Positions 1-8,735 of a stretch of DNA of 64,000 bases are shown here, one piece after another. Source of the stretch: Pseudeuparius sepicola (Eukaryota; Arthropoda; Insecta; Coleoptera; Anthribidae); the NCBI GenBank assembly GCA_963920635.1, contig OY987300.1, forward strand, positions 61,480,915 to 61,544,914, given 5' to 3'. The notes below the pieces were generated by a model. The model made no database searches. It saw only the letters and a program-made list of their open reading frames with translations, and was not told the DNA's origin. A program made the translations under genes and the position numbers. Position 1 is the first letter of the stretch. Every line of letters starts with the position of its first letter.

Positions 1-314
1 ATTGCGCCTGTTTTATTTAGGAGCCTGAAGCCTGTTTCACAAATAATTTAATTCTCACGCGCTTTTCAGACTGCGCGACACTCCAATTTGTTCAGCAGGA
101 ATTTTATTCATTCGCATAAATTAACCATACGTGCGGCACGTCATAAAGTCGCTTTACATGTGTCGAGATTGGCGATCTACATTTATTAAATTAGTTTACC
201 GCAAATACATAGAATTAATTTTAAACGGTTTGTTGGCTGTTAAACGCTTTTATTCTTATTTATGTTCACCAAGACGTGCGCAAAAGACCATTATCATTAT
301 CGGGTGTTTAGAAT
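1..314. other. Unannotated flank
   Basis: AT-rich sequence with no convincing ORF. The small open frames here lack recognisable domains. Confidence 0.5.
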
Positions 315-396
315 GTACAGTCGCGGACAGTTGGTATCGAACGACCTGAAGAGGTTTCTCGTGGCTATCGTTACAGGGCGCGCGGAGACGGCAACA
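315..396 (+). repeat. 82-nt conserved repeat, copy 1
   Basis: These 82 bases, starting GTACAGTCGCGGACAG and ending GACGGCAACA, recur without a mismatch in inverted orientation at 12502-12583. The segment is much more GC-rich than its surroundings. Flanking sequences of the two copies do not match for long, so the conserved core is short. I do not recognise the family. It could be the conserved part of a SINE or the end of a larger transposon. No clear RNA polymerase III A and B boxes were found. Confidence 0.8.
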
Positions 397-787
397 TCGC
401 GCTGGAGTCTGCAGCCGGCCGGTCTGCTAAAAATAGAACCATAAAATGCAAATTACAGCCTCCAGCCTCTCACAGCAAAGGAACAAAATTCGAGGAAAAT
501 GCAACTTTGTGCTGGTAATAATTCCAACCCCAGTGTTGGTATTTAATATTTCGTACTATTTTATCATGTTACTATACCGTCTAGTATTTATGATAATGAA
601 ATAAAAAAATAATAAATATCAAGGCTGAGATTAGAATCAACACCACAATAAAAGTTGCTTTTTCTCGAGTTTCCTTCCTTTGCTGCCAGCACCCTGTATT
701 AATTAGGAATATGAAATTAGGTAAATCCATAGTCAATTTGAGCCACAATAGAATTCCGAAGAATTTCTCAAAAACAATAATTTAATA
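397..787. other. No gene seen; one isolated CACCCTGTA end
   Basis: AT-rich spacer. CACCCTGTA at 690-698 looks like the right-hand end of a CAGGGTG-type foldback element, but no left partner lies within the window. Confidence 0.4.
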
Positions 788-1445
788 TACAGGGTGTCTA
801 CTTTTAAACATATGCAAATTAATAAAATCTTTATTTTTGGAGATAATCCCTGAACATTCTTTGTGTGAAAGGCCTTCAAAAATCGCTTCTTTTAGCCTTC
901 CTATCATTTTCAAAAGGCAAATCCAGGTCCGGCTACGATTTTTGAGTGTTTTTTTATTTAAAATCTACCAATACAGCGTTAATCAGGATCCCCCTAAAAC
1001 CCCTTTATATACCAAATTTGAACAAAGAATTTAGAGAGAGATCTATTCTACAGGATGTCAAGGTTCAGCAAAATAGGAAATTTACAGGCATTTGGCGAGT
1101 CAAGTGTGCCATGGAATCCCGTCAAAATAGTTTAATTGTCAACAGAACCACTCAAAGTGTTGGTGTGCAAAGATTCAATACAGGGTATTTTTCTCTGCCC
1201 CATATGAAAATGCTGAATTTTTATGACTTGACTCGCCAGAGATGCCTGAAGAGGTTTCTTTAAATTTCCTATTTTGCTCAATTTTGACATCCTGTAGAAT
1301 AGAACTCTCTCTATATTTTTTGTTCAAATTTGGTATATAAAGGGTTTTCGACTGTCCTGATTGACGCTGTGGTGTCAGATTTTAAATAAAAAAATGGCTA
1401 AATGGTTTTTGTGAAAATCGGGGGAATAAAAAAATCGTAGCCGGC

Positions 1446-1642
1446 AGTTATGTTCATCGACCCCACAGCACACCGACCTGGACGAAAACCCCGAATCAGC
1501 GGAATCAGCTTTTTATTTTTCGTACACCGCATTTCCAATTTATATAAATATCGCGACCGCAATTAATCGACTAGTAATAGTTTATACCCTACGTTCAATA
1601 AACCTTTTTAAAAACGAAGATTTTCGACCCCGGAACATAACT
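1446..1642 (+). repeat. Errantivirus 5' LTR
   Basis: 197 bp, identical to the 3' LTR. It contains a TATA-like box TATATAAATA at 1541-1550 and a polyadenylation signal AATAAA at 1597-1602, which fits a U3-R-U5 layout. The target duplication CGGC lies immediately upstream. Confidence 0.95.
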
Positions 1643-1659
1643 GGCGCTGCGAACAGGAT
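1642..1659 (+). promoter_or_regulatory. tRNA primer-binding site
   Basis: TGGCGCTGCGAACAGGAT begins with the last base of the LTR, the overlap seen in errantiviruses. TGG complements the CCA end of a tRNA. The preceding C pairs with a G discriminator base, as in serine tRNAs, the usual primers of several Drosophila errantiviruses. The exact tRNA was not checked. Confidence 0.75.
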
Positions 1660-1768
1660 AGCTGCACGGAATCCAAAGGAGGATCATCGGTTCGTCTCAA
1701 CGATTTGGCAGTTATCAACGACCTGGGAGAAGAAACCTGTGCAGAGATTGGAGAACCATACGGCAGGG

Positions 1769-1798
1769 ATGTCCAGAGCGATTCTTCTTGTCCTGTAA
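1769..1798 (+). CDS. Leader minicistron / env first-exon start
   Basis: In unspliced RNA this ATG opens a nine-codon frame that ends in TAA at 1796-1798, 18 nt upstream of the gag ATG. The stop codon overlaps the splice donor GTAAGT at 1795-1800. If the donor is joined to the acceptor at 6570, the stop is removed and the same ATG runs in frame into env; the joined N-terminus would be hydrophobic and signal-peptide-like, which the env frame otherwise lacks. The arithmetic is exact: 26 nt of exon 1 plus one nt of exon 2, with the env frame starting at 6572. Splicing itself is inferred, not observed. Confidence 0.7.
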   Translation: MSRAILLVL

Positions 1799-1800
1799 GT
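1795..1800 (+). promoter_or_regulatory. Splice donor for env mRNA
   Basis: GTAAGT, a full-consensus 5' splice site, located between the leader ATG (1769) and the gag ATG (1817). It is well placed to make a subgenomic env RNA that omits gag and pol. Confidence 0.75.
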
Positions 1801-1816
1801 TCACTTCCTTTTTCTC

Positions 1817-3070
1817 ATGAGTTCTGATTACCCTGAAGGTTCATTATTAGAAGATTTAGCTCATTTTTCTATTACTCCAAAAGCTCCTAAACAAAAACCT
1901 CGTTTTAAACCATATTCTAAAAATTTATCTGAAGATTTAAAAAACCCTCAAATTTTAATTTCTCAGCCCTCAACTTCAAAAACTCAAGAAATGGCTTTAA
2001 CAAATACCGACATTAATAATTTGTGCAACACTCTTCCAGAATATAAACCGGGAGATAACCTCTCCACATTTATAAATTCAGTTGATAATTTAATTGCTTT
2101 TTTCACTCAACAAGGTGCTAATGCCACTCAACTATATATAATTAACACTCATATCGTTTCCAAAATTAAAAATGAGGCTCGTGATTTCTTAAATTTACAC
2201 AATAAAACTTCTTGGGCAGAAATAAAGCCCCTTTTACTCCAAAAATATGGCGACCGTCGCACAGAAGAAATTTTATTAACACAATTAACCACCACAGTTC
2301 AAAAGCGTTCTGAATCTTATGATGACTATTACAACCGAATAACTTTAGCACTTAATGATCTTTTACAGCATGTTTCTTTACATGAAAATAACGCTCAGGC
2401 AATCGAGTTTAAAGCTTCGTTTTTCAGAAAACAAGCCCTTAGAACATTTTGTACTGGCATAAACAATCCCTATTGCGATCATTTATCTCATTTTGAATTA
2501 AACTCTCTCGACGAAGCACTTCAAAAATGCATAGCTTTAGATAACCACAAACAGCAACAGCAATATATGTCTTATCTTAAATCTACCACCTATCCCCGCG
2601 ATTATCAAAGAAACAGTCAACCTACCACTACCAATCGCCCTACTAATCAAAATCCTCAACCACCTCGCAACCCACAACCTAATCATAATACGAATATGAA
2701 CCCAAATTTTAATCAACAATTCCCTCAAAACTTTAATCAAGGTCCTTCAAACTCACCTAGAAATTTTGGCAACACAAATAGGCCCATTCCTCAAAGACAA
2801 AACCCTCCACCTAATAGACAAGTATTCAGCCCACCATCTAATAGACCCAACAATAATTACTTCCAAAATCAATATCGTCCAACTCCAACTCCTATGTCCA
2901 TAACTTCAAAATTGCCGTCACAGCAAACTTACAAACCAACCCCAATGTCCACACGTACTTTCCATAATAATATAGAATGCGATTCCAATTTAGAAACCGA
3001 AGAATACTTTTCCGAAAATTTTCGAGAACAAGCCTCGGAATCTCCTCCCAATCCCGAATTATCGAATTAA
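1817..3070 (+). CDS. gag: Errantivirus Gag polyprotein
   Basis: A 417-residue structural protein that should form the particle and package RNA. The helical capsid-like part spans roughly residues 60-250. It is followed by a long, low-complexity Asn/Pro/Gln/Arg-rich tail (about 265-390) that could bind RNA. There is no CCHC zinc knuckle, which is typical of errantiviruses. The ATG at 1817 is the second AUG after the leader minicistron. The 3' end overlaps pol, which lies in the -1 frame. No breaks are seen. Confidence 0.9.
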   Translation: MSSDYPEGSLLEDLAHFSITPKAPKQKPRFKPYSKNLSEDLKNPQILISQPSTSKTQEMALTNTDINNLCNTLPEYKPGDNLSTFINSVDNLIAFFTQQGANATQLYIINTHIVSKIKNEARDFLNLHNKTSWAEIKPLLLQKYGDRRTEEILLTQLTTTVQKRSESYDDYYNRITLALNDLLQHVSLHENNAQAIEFKASFFRKQALRTFCTGINNPYCDHLSHFELNSLDEALQKCIALDNHKQQQQYMSYLKSTTYPRDYQRNSQPTTTNRPTNQNPQPPRNPQPNHNTNMNPNFNQQFPQNFNQGPSNSPRNFGNTNRPIPQRQNPPPNRQVFSPPSNRPNNNYFQNQYRPTPTPMSITSKLPSQQTYKPTPMSTRTFHNNIECDSNLETEEYFSENFREQASESPPNPELSN

Positions 3071-6000
3071 ATAATATTTCAAAAGCCACCAAACTTCCAT
3101 TTTTCTATCTCCCTTATTCTAATCTTAAAGTATTAATAGATTCTGGTGGATCCGATACTGTAATAACTCCCGAAGCTGCACAAAATTTCGATCCAAAATA
3201 TCAATTTTTTGAACCCTTTACTCTTATTTCTATGAAAACTCCTAAAACCTACTCCGAAAACCTTTATTTTCCCGTTTTTAACGAAATTGGCATTGATCAA
3301 CCGTTTATAGTTAGAATTGCCGACTGGCACAATGATTTCGATATTCTTTTAGGTACTGGTGAACTCGACCAATTAGGTGCAAATATAGATTATGAAACTC
3401 ATATATTTTCTATTCGTAAATTAGGCGTTTCCGTTCCATTTGAAGTTATATATCGTTCGAATAATCGACTCCGTATCCCAGTAAATATCAATAATGGTGA
3501 AGTTGTACTCCCAGAAATTACCCTTGATAACCAAACTGTACTCCCAATTTCAATACACCATGCCAATGATGGGTTTGTAGAAATACCACAACCAGAAAAT
3601 TTAAATATTGACTTCCCTGAACCAATATCTGTTTATCCACTATCCGATTTTGAAGAATTATCACCTCCCTTCTCCAATAACTCATTTGATCCCAACTCTA
3701 TTCGAACAAAACATCTGAATTCCGAAGAAAAGCAAAAAATTCTTGATCTATGTCATAAATTTAAAGATATTTTTTACAATGAATCATCTGATCTGTCATT
3801 TACTAGTTCTGTCAAACACGAAATCCGCACAAAAGACGAAACTCCTATTTTTTCCCGTTCTTTCCGACATCCTAAAGTCATGCAAAGCGAAATTTCTTCC
3901 CAAATTGATAAACTCTTAGAACAAAATATAATCCGACCTTCAATTTCCCCTTATTCTTCGCCCGTTTGGATCGTTCCAAAGAAAATGGATGCATCCGGTA
4001 AACGCAAGTTTCGCATGGTTATAGACTATCGCAAACTAAACGATAATACGGTTGAAGACAAATATCCCCTTCCCCGCATCGACGAAATACTTGACAATTT
4101 AGGCAAATGCACATACTTCACAACCCTCGACTTAGCCCAAGGTTTTCACCAAATTGAAGTACACCCCAACTCCGTTGAAAAAACCGCCTTCACAGTTCCC
4201 AATGGCCACTTCGAATATACAAGAATGCCGTTTGGTCTAAAAAACGCCCCAGCGACCTTCCAACGCATGATGGATGAAATTCTAAGAGAATACCTTTACA
4301 AATCATGTTTTGTCTATATGGATGACGTCATTATATTTTCCAAATCTTTACAAGAACATCTTATACATATAAAATCCATCTTTCAAAAATTCCGTGAAGT
4401 AAACCTAAAAATTCAACTCGACAAATCTGAATTCCTAAACAAAGAAGTAGCTTTCCTTGGCCACGTGATTACTCCCGAAGGCATTAAACCCAATCCAAAC
4501 AAAATATCCGCAATCCAAAACTTCCCCATTCCTAAAACTACTAAGGAAATTAAAAGTTTCTTGGGACTAATAGGCTATTATCGCCGCTTCATTCCTAATT
4601 TCTCAAAAATGACAACACCCATGACACGTTGTTTACGAAAAGACACCAAAATTGAAATTGACCACCCTCAATATATAGATTGTTTTGAAAAATGTAAATC
4701 CGCTCTAAGTAACTCCCCAATTCTCCAATACCCTGACTTTTCTCTACCTTTTACACTAACTACTGACGCCTCTAACGTTGCTATTGGCTCTGTCCTATCC
4801 CAAAAAGGAAAACCAATCGCTTACTACTCCCGCACCCTTATTACCGCAGAACGAAACTACTCCACAATCGAGAAAGAACTCCTTGCAATCATAGAATCCT
4901 GTAAACATTTCCGGCCCTATCTTTTTGGTGTAAAATTCACCATAGAAACCGATCACAACCCCTTAGTCTGGCTCTATAAAATTAAGGAACCCCATTCTCG
5001 TCTCGCCCGGTGGAAACTCAAATTAGAAGAATATAATTTTGAAATTGTATATCGCAAAGGTAAAGAAAATTTTGTAGCCGACGCTCTTTCCCGTATCGAA
5101 CTCAATATGCATGAATTAGACTCGATCTGTGTAAATCCTCCCTCACATGACGATGACTTTAATATTGACGACTTTATTAACGAAACTTATGAAAAACAAA
5201 CTGGACTATCCACACAACACTCCACACACGAAAACCCTATTGCAACTATTCCATTTTCCGAAGAACCCATTAATTATTTTCCTAATCAAATTATCTTAAA
5301 ATTCGGAAACAAACATGACGTTCAATACATCCTTAAATTCAAAAGTAAACACCAATATTACGTAACTCTTACTGAAAAAGATTGGAAAACTGACATTAAA
5401 AACACTCTCCATTCTATAATATCTCCTAATCAACGCTACCATATCCTCACAGAACAAACGGATATCCAAAAATTTATATCTGAATATGTCCGCAATACTT
5501 TTAATGAAACCGTTCGTATCTCTTTCTGCTCTAAACAAACTCAAGACATAGAGAATCCCGATAAACAACTTCAATGTGTTCAAGATTACCACAAGCAAAA
5601 TCATAATGGCATACTCGAAACTCTCAATCACTTAAAACTCCATTATTATTGGCCAAATATGCGCACTACGATTTCCGATTATATTAATAAATGCGATATA
5701 TGCCTCCGAAATAAATATGAAAGACACCCTTATAAACTTCCCTTCAAAGGCCCCCTATTAGGACAAAAACCTTTTGATATTATCCACATAGACACCTTTT
5801 GCTGTAATCGTCAAAGTTTTCTAACAATCATAGATTCATTTTCCAAATACGCTCAAGTTTACAATATACAAGACAAAATGAATATATCCATTCTCAGCAA
5901 ATTACGTCATTACTTTTCTCATCACAATTATCCGCGCAAAATTGTCTGTGACGAAGGAACTGAATTTTCCAATAATCTCTTTAAAGAATTTTGTAAACTC

Positions 6001-6624
6001 CACAAAATAGAACTCCATTTTACCACAGTTAATAATCCTAACTCTAACAGTCCTATCGAACGATTCCATTCCACATTTACAGAAAAACTGCGCGTTATGC
6101 AAGATGAACGACCTAGAGAATATTTCCAAGACCTAATCACCCACTGTGTCCTTATTTATAACCAATCCATCCACTCAGCTACTGGCTACTCCCCTTTCTC
6201 AATCCTCTACGGCCCCTATATCGAAGAAATACAATTCGACGACGACTTACCTATTTATGAAAAATATAATCAACGACATAAAGATGAACTCCGCCCTTTT
6301 ATTGATTCCCTTTACACTAAACTTCACGAAAAAGAAACCCGCATTTTAGAAAACCGCAACAAAAATCTACCAGATCCCACTCCTACTCCAGAACAAGGAC
6401 AAACCGTGTACCTTTCCAAAAACACTCGTAACAAACTCGACGCACCCTATATACCCGCTACTGTTACCTCTACTGACAATACAAAAATTAAAGTCTTAAC
6501 TACTAAGAATAAACCCACTAACTCTCATCCTAGAAAAATCAAACGCTTACGCAAACCTCCCTTGTTACAGAAACACCCTCCTAATAACCAACTGCCTGGC
6601 CCTTCAAGTGCACCCGATCCCTAA
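2971..6624 (+). CDS. pol: Errantivirus Pol: protease, reverse transcriptase, RNase H, integrase
   Basis: This frame has stops at 2965-2970 and no need of its own ATG; it is most likely reached by -1 frameshift from gag. Counting from the Met at 2977: aspartic protease with DSG near residue 55; RT with the catalytic YMDD box near 447; RNase H starting with TDAS near 595 and a later TDHNP; integrase with an HHCC zinc finger (about 871-909) and a D, D-35-E core whose Asp residues lie near 938 and 990 and whose Glu is in PIERF near 1025. All catalytic residues are present and no stop interrupts the frame. The end overlaps the start of the env frame. Confidence 0.93.
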   Translation, partial: YRMRFQFRNRRILFRKFSRTSLGISSQSRIIELNNISKATKLPFFYLPYSNLKVLIDSGGSDTVITPEAAQNFDPKYQFFEPFTLISMKTPKTYSENLYFPVFNEIGIDQPFIVRIADWHNDFDILLGTGELDQLGANIDYETHIFSIRKLGVSVPFEVIYRSNNRLRIPVNINNGEVVLPEITLDNQTVLPISIHHANDGFVEIPQPENLNIDFPEPISVYPLSDFEELSPPFSNNSFDPNSIRTKHLNSEEKQKILDLCHKFKDIFYNESSDLSFTSSVKHEIRTKDETPIFSRSFRHPKVMQSEISSQIDKLLEQNIIRPSISPYSSPVWIVPKKMDASGKRKFRMVIDYRKLNDNTVEDKYPLPRIDEILDNLGKCTYFTTLDLAQGFHQIEVHPNSVEKTAFTVPNGHFEYTRMPFGLKNAPATFQRMMDEILREYLYKSCFVYMDDVIIFSKSLQEHLIHIKSIFQKFREVNLKIQLDKSEFLNKEVAFLGHVITPEGIKPNPNKISAIQNFPIPKTTKEIKSFLGLIGYYRRFIPNFSKMTTPMTRCLRKDTKIEIDHPQYIDCFEKCKSALSNSPILQYPDFSLPFTLTTDASNVAIGSVLSQKGKPIAYYSRTLITAERNYSTIEKELLAIIESCKHFRPYLFGVKFTIETDHNPLVWLYKIKEPHSRLARWKLKLEEYNFEIVYRKGKENFVADALSRIELNMHELDSICVNPPSHDDDFNIDDFINETYEKQTGLSTQHSTHENPIATIPFSEEPINYFPNQIILKFGNKHDVQYILKFKSKHQYYVTLTEKDWKTDIKNTLHSIISPNQRYHILTEQTDIQKFISEYVRNTFNETVRISFCSKQTQDIENPDKQLQCVQDYHKQNHNGILETLNHLKLHYYWPNMRTTISDYINKCDICLRNKYERHPYKLPFKGPLLGQKPFDIIHIDTFCCNRQSFLTIIDSFSKYAQVYNIQDKMNISILSKLRHYFSHHNYPRKIVCDEGTEFSNNLFKEFCKLHKIELHFTTVNNPNSNSPIERFHSTFTEKLRVMQDERPREYFQDLITHCVLIYNQSIHSATGYSPFSILYGPYIEEIQFDDDLPIYEKYNQRHKDELRPFIDSLYTKLHEKETRILENRNKNLPDPTPTPEQGQTVYLSKNTRNKLDAPYIPATVTSTDNTKIKVLTTKNKPTNSHPRKIKRLRKPPLLQKHPPNNQLPGPSSAPDP
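3016..3022 (+). promoter_or_regulatory. Candidate -1 frameshift site for gag-pol
   Basis: The heptamer AAATTTT sits in the gag frame as A AAT TTT, the X XXY YYZ form used for -1 slippage. It lies inside the 100-nt window (2971-3070) where the gag and pol frames are both open. A weak stem (3021-3026 with 3034-3039) overlaps the heptamer itself, so a canonical spaced stimulator is not evident. Confidence 0.6.
6556..6570 (+). promoter_or_regulatory. Splice acceptor for env mRNA
   Basis: A pyrimidine-rich stretch ending CTTGTTACAG at 6570, inside the 3' end of pol. It is the best acceptor near the env frame. Joining it to the donor at 1795 keeps the leader ATG in frame with env. Confidence 0.7.
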
Positions 6625-8080
6625 TAATGGATACTATCAAGAATTGGTAGGCCAAGCACAATTATTTGACCACTTTCACCGTCACATACTTACTTTCAAC
6701 TTAAGCACTATAGATAATACCCTTAAACTTTACCCCGTTAATTTAGTTCTTTTTAATACTTCAACGACTTCGTCTTATTACAAAATGTTTAATCAATATC
6801 AACTGCTTTATCATGAAACTCTTGACAATTTTCATAAACTAATTCGCCCTAGACAGAAACGTGGAATTATGAACTATATAGGTACTTTCATTAAATCAAT
6901 CACAGGTAATCTCGACGAGAATGATCGTATATTTTTGGAAAAACATATTCAAGCTATCGAAAACAAGCAATCTCAAATTATTGGCACCCTCAATAACTCT
7001 ACAACCTATGCCTCACAAACAATAAAACGATATAACATGTTAGTTGAAACTATTAATAATAACACAGTTAAAATTGCACAAGATATTAATCTCCTCAGCG
7101 ACGAATTTGACAAATATCTCTCACTTCATAGCGAAATACTTAATCTCGATCGTTTAAATCAATTCCTTCAAAAATTACTTCGAACTATTAATTTAGCTGC
7201 ATTGCAACAGTCGAACATTGAACTCTTTTCTCTCTCTGAAATTATTAAACTAGAAAATCAACTCAAATCAATCTATAATAAAGCCTCTCTCTTATCCGAT
7301 AACATGCACCCTTTTGAACTAATCGAAACTGCTCAAAGTACAATAATCTCTACAGAAAGTCAGATACTCATTATCCTAAAAATTCCTATCCTTGATGAAC
7401 TTGTATTCCCACTCTACCAAGTTTACCCAATCCATAACAAAGAAGATATCGTTTTGGTACCCCCTGCTGTTTACTATGGGAATAATCGTTGGTATTCCAC
7501 ATGCACACCTACAGAAAGAAAAATCACCTGTCAAACTATGTCAACAACCAGATGTCAACTGCCCACATTAGAAAACTGCACCACTGCCATTCTCCTGCAA
7601 CCGATCATACATCAAACTAAGAGAAGCCTCATTGCCAGCACAAATCACCCACTCCGTATCACCGAAAAATGTTCAAAAACAGAAAAAATCATAAAGCAAC
7701 CAGCAATCATCCAATCACCCTGTCCAATTCAAATTGAAAATCAATGGTATACCGCCACGCAAGAAGAAGCCGAAATCCCAGCCATCGTTCCTGTCAAAAT
7801 TAATCCCAAGTATCGTCTACAACTAAATCATTTACAGTCTCTTCAAGAAACACCGCAATTGTCGGCTATCCAACCCATACACCTAGATCCAGTCGTCATC
7901 TCCACAACAACCTGGTCAGCCACACTTCTTATCATCACTCTAATGTGTGTCATCATCTACTTCATCCTAAGAAAACGAAAAAGACTCCAAACACTCTTTT
8001 TCAAACCAAGAATATCACTCTCAGAACTCCAAGAACTTCAACAACTCAACAAGAAGCCCGAGGACGAACTTCCATCCTAA
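6571..8080 (+). CDS. env: Errantivirus envelope glycoprotein (second exon)
   Basis: The open frame from the acceptor to TAA at 8078-8080 encodes about 500 residues. Counting from codon 6608: a furin-type site RQKR at 82-85 is followed directly by a Gly-rich fusion-peptide-like segment, the arrangement shared by errantivirus envelopes and baculovirus F proteins. Long helical stretches follow. A Cys-rich region lies near 300-380, and a single membrane span at about 436-456 precedes a short basic tail. There is no ATG at a useful place in this exon (the frame at 6608 begins with GTG), so the start probably comes by splicing from 1769. No breaks are seen. The stop lies nine bases from the 3' LTR. 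Confidence 0.88.
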
Positions 8081-8089
8081 GGGGGGAAG
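8081..8089 (+). promoter_or_regulatory. Polypurine tract
   Basis: GGGGGGAAG directly precedes the 3' LTR (8090) and follows the env stop. It is the expected primer for plus-strand DNA synthesis. Confidence 0.85.
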
Positions 8090-8286
8090 AGTTATGTTCA
8101 TCGACCCCACAGCACACCGACCTGGACGAAAACCCCGAATCAGCGGAATCAGCTTTTTATTTTTCGTACACCGCATTTCCAATTTATATAAATATCGCGA
8201 CCGCAATTAATCGACTAGTAATAGTTTATACCCTACGTTCAATAAACCTTTTTAAAAACGAAGATTTTCGACCCCGGAACATAACT
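8090..8286 (+). repeat. Errantivirus 3' LTR
   Basis: 197 bp, identical to the 5' LTR. It is followed by the second copy of the target duplication CGGC at 8287-8290. Its polyadenylation signal is at the position matching 1597-1602. Confidence 0.95.
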
Positions 8287-8659
8287 CGGCCCTGGATTTG
8301 CAATTTGAAAATGGCAAGATTGCTAAAATAAGCGGCTTTTGAAGTCCTTTCGGACAAAAAACAGATCAAGCGATTATCTCAAAAATTAAAGATTTCAAGG
8401 ATTTGTATAATATGTTTAAAAGTAGATATGGGGGCTCTTAATATTAATTAGAAAATGTATGGCACAAAATTAATGGATTATCGGATTACCTGAGTTGAAA
8501 TATTTTAGCATAGATATTTATATCTTTTTAAATAGGTATTTATTAATTATACCTACCTGCACTTAATATAACTAAATTTAGGGGATTAACTTAATAATTG
8601 TAATATTGAATTGGATGTAGATTTTGAAAATATCGATTATACCTGCTCCTAGCCCTTTG

Positions 8660-8700
8660 TATAAATACTAAGGTGGGTGGGCTAAAATTATTTAGTCAGT
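8660..8700 (+). promoter_or_regulatory. Putative transposase promoter
   Basis: TATAAATA at 8660 and an insect-type initiator TCAGT at 8696-8700 lie just upstream of the transposase ATG at 8736. The spacing of about 38 bp is slightly long. Confidence 0.4.
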
Positions 8701-8735
8701 ATCCTAATTCGAGAGAGTAACTAACAGTGTTCGTT

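Larger units (their letters stand above)
1446..8286 (+). mobile_element. Intact errantivirus-type LTR retroelement (Ty3/gypsy group, with env)
   Basis: Two 197-bp LTRs, identical base for base on reading, flank gag, pol and env, all open over their full length. The element is bounded by a 4-bp direct repeat CGGC (1442-1445 and 8287-8290), the duplication size usual for insect errantiviruses. LTRs start AGTTATGTTC and end GAACATAACT, perfect inverted termini of the AGT...ACT type. A primer-binding site follows the 5' LTR and a polypurine tract precedes the 3' LTR. Identical LTRs and open frames imply a very young insertion that may still be active. The family assignment rests on the RT/integrase motifs plus a baculovirus-F-like envelope. 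Confidence 0.95.
788..8426 (+). mobile_element. CAGGGTG foldback element (copy A), split by an errantivirus
   Basis: The left end is TACAGGGTGTC at 788. The right arm is an inverted copy of the left arm and ends at about 8426, where it has lost its last CACCCTGTA. The two arms are 788-1445 and 8287-8426 plus internal sequence; the errantivirus at 1446-8286 sits in the right arm. An inner core of this family (CAAATTTGAACAAA followed by TACAGGGAGTTCCATTCT in other copies) recurs near 19.3, 20.0, 28.1, 28.7, 31.3 and 31.8 kb. It has no coding capacity of its own, so it is a non-autonomous element. Confidence 0.75.

Noticed and set aside
315..396. tRNA-type A/B boxes in the 82-nt repeat
   Set aside because: GGTATCGAACGACC only loosely resembles a B box and no A box lies at the right distance.
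6608..6610. GTG as the env start codon
   Set aside because: GTG is not a normal start in animals and the splice model gives a better ATG.
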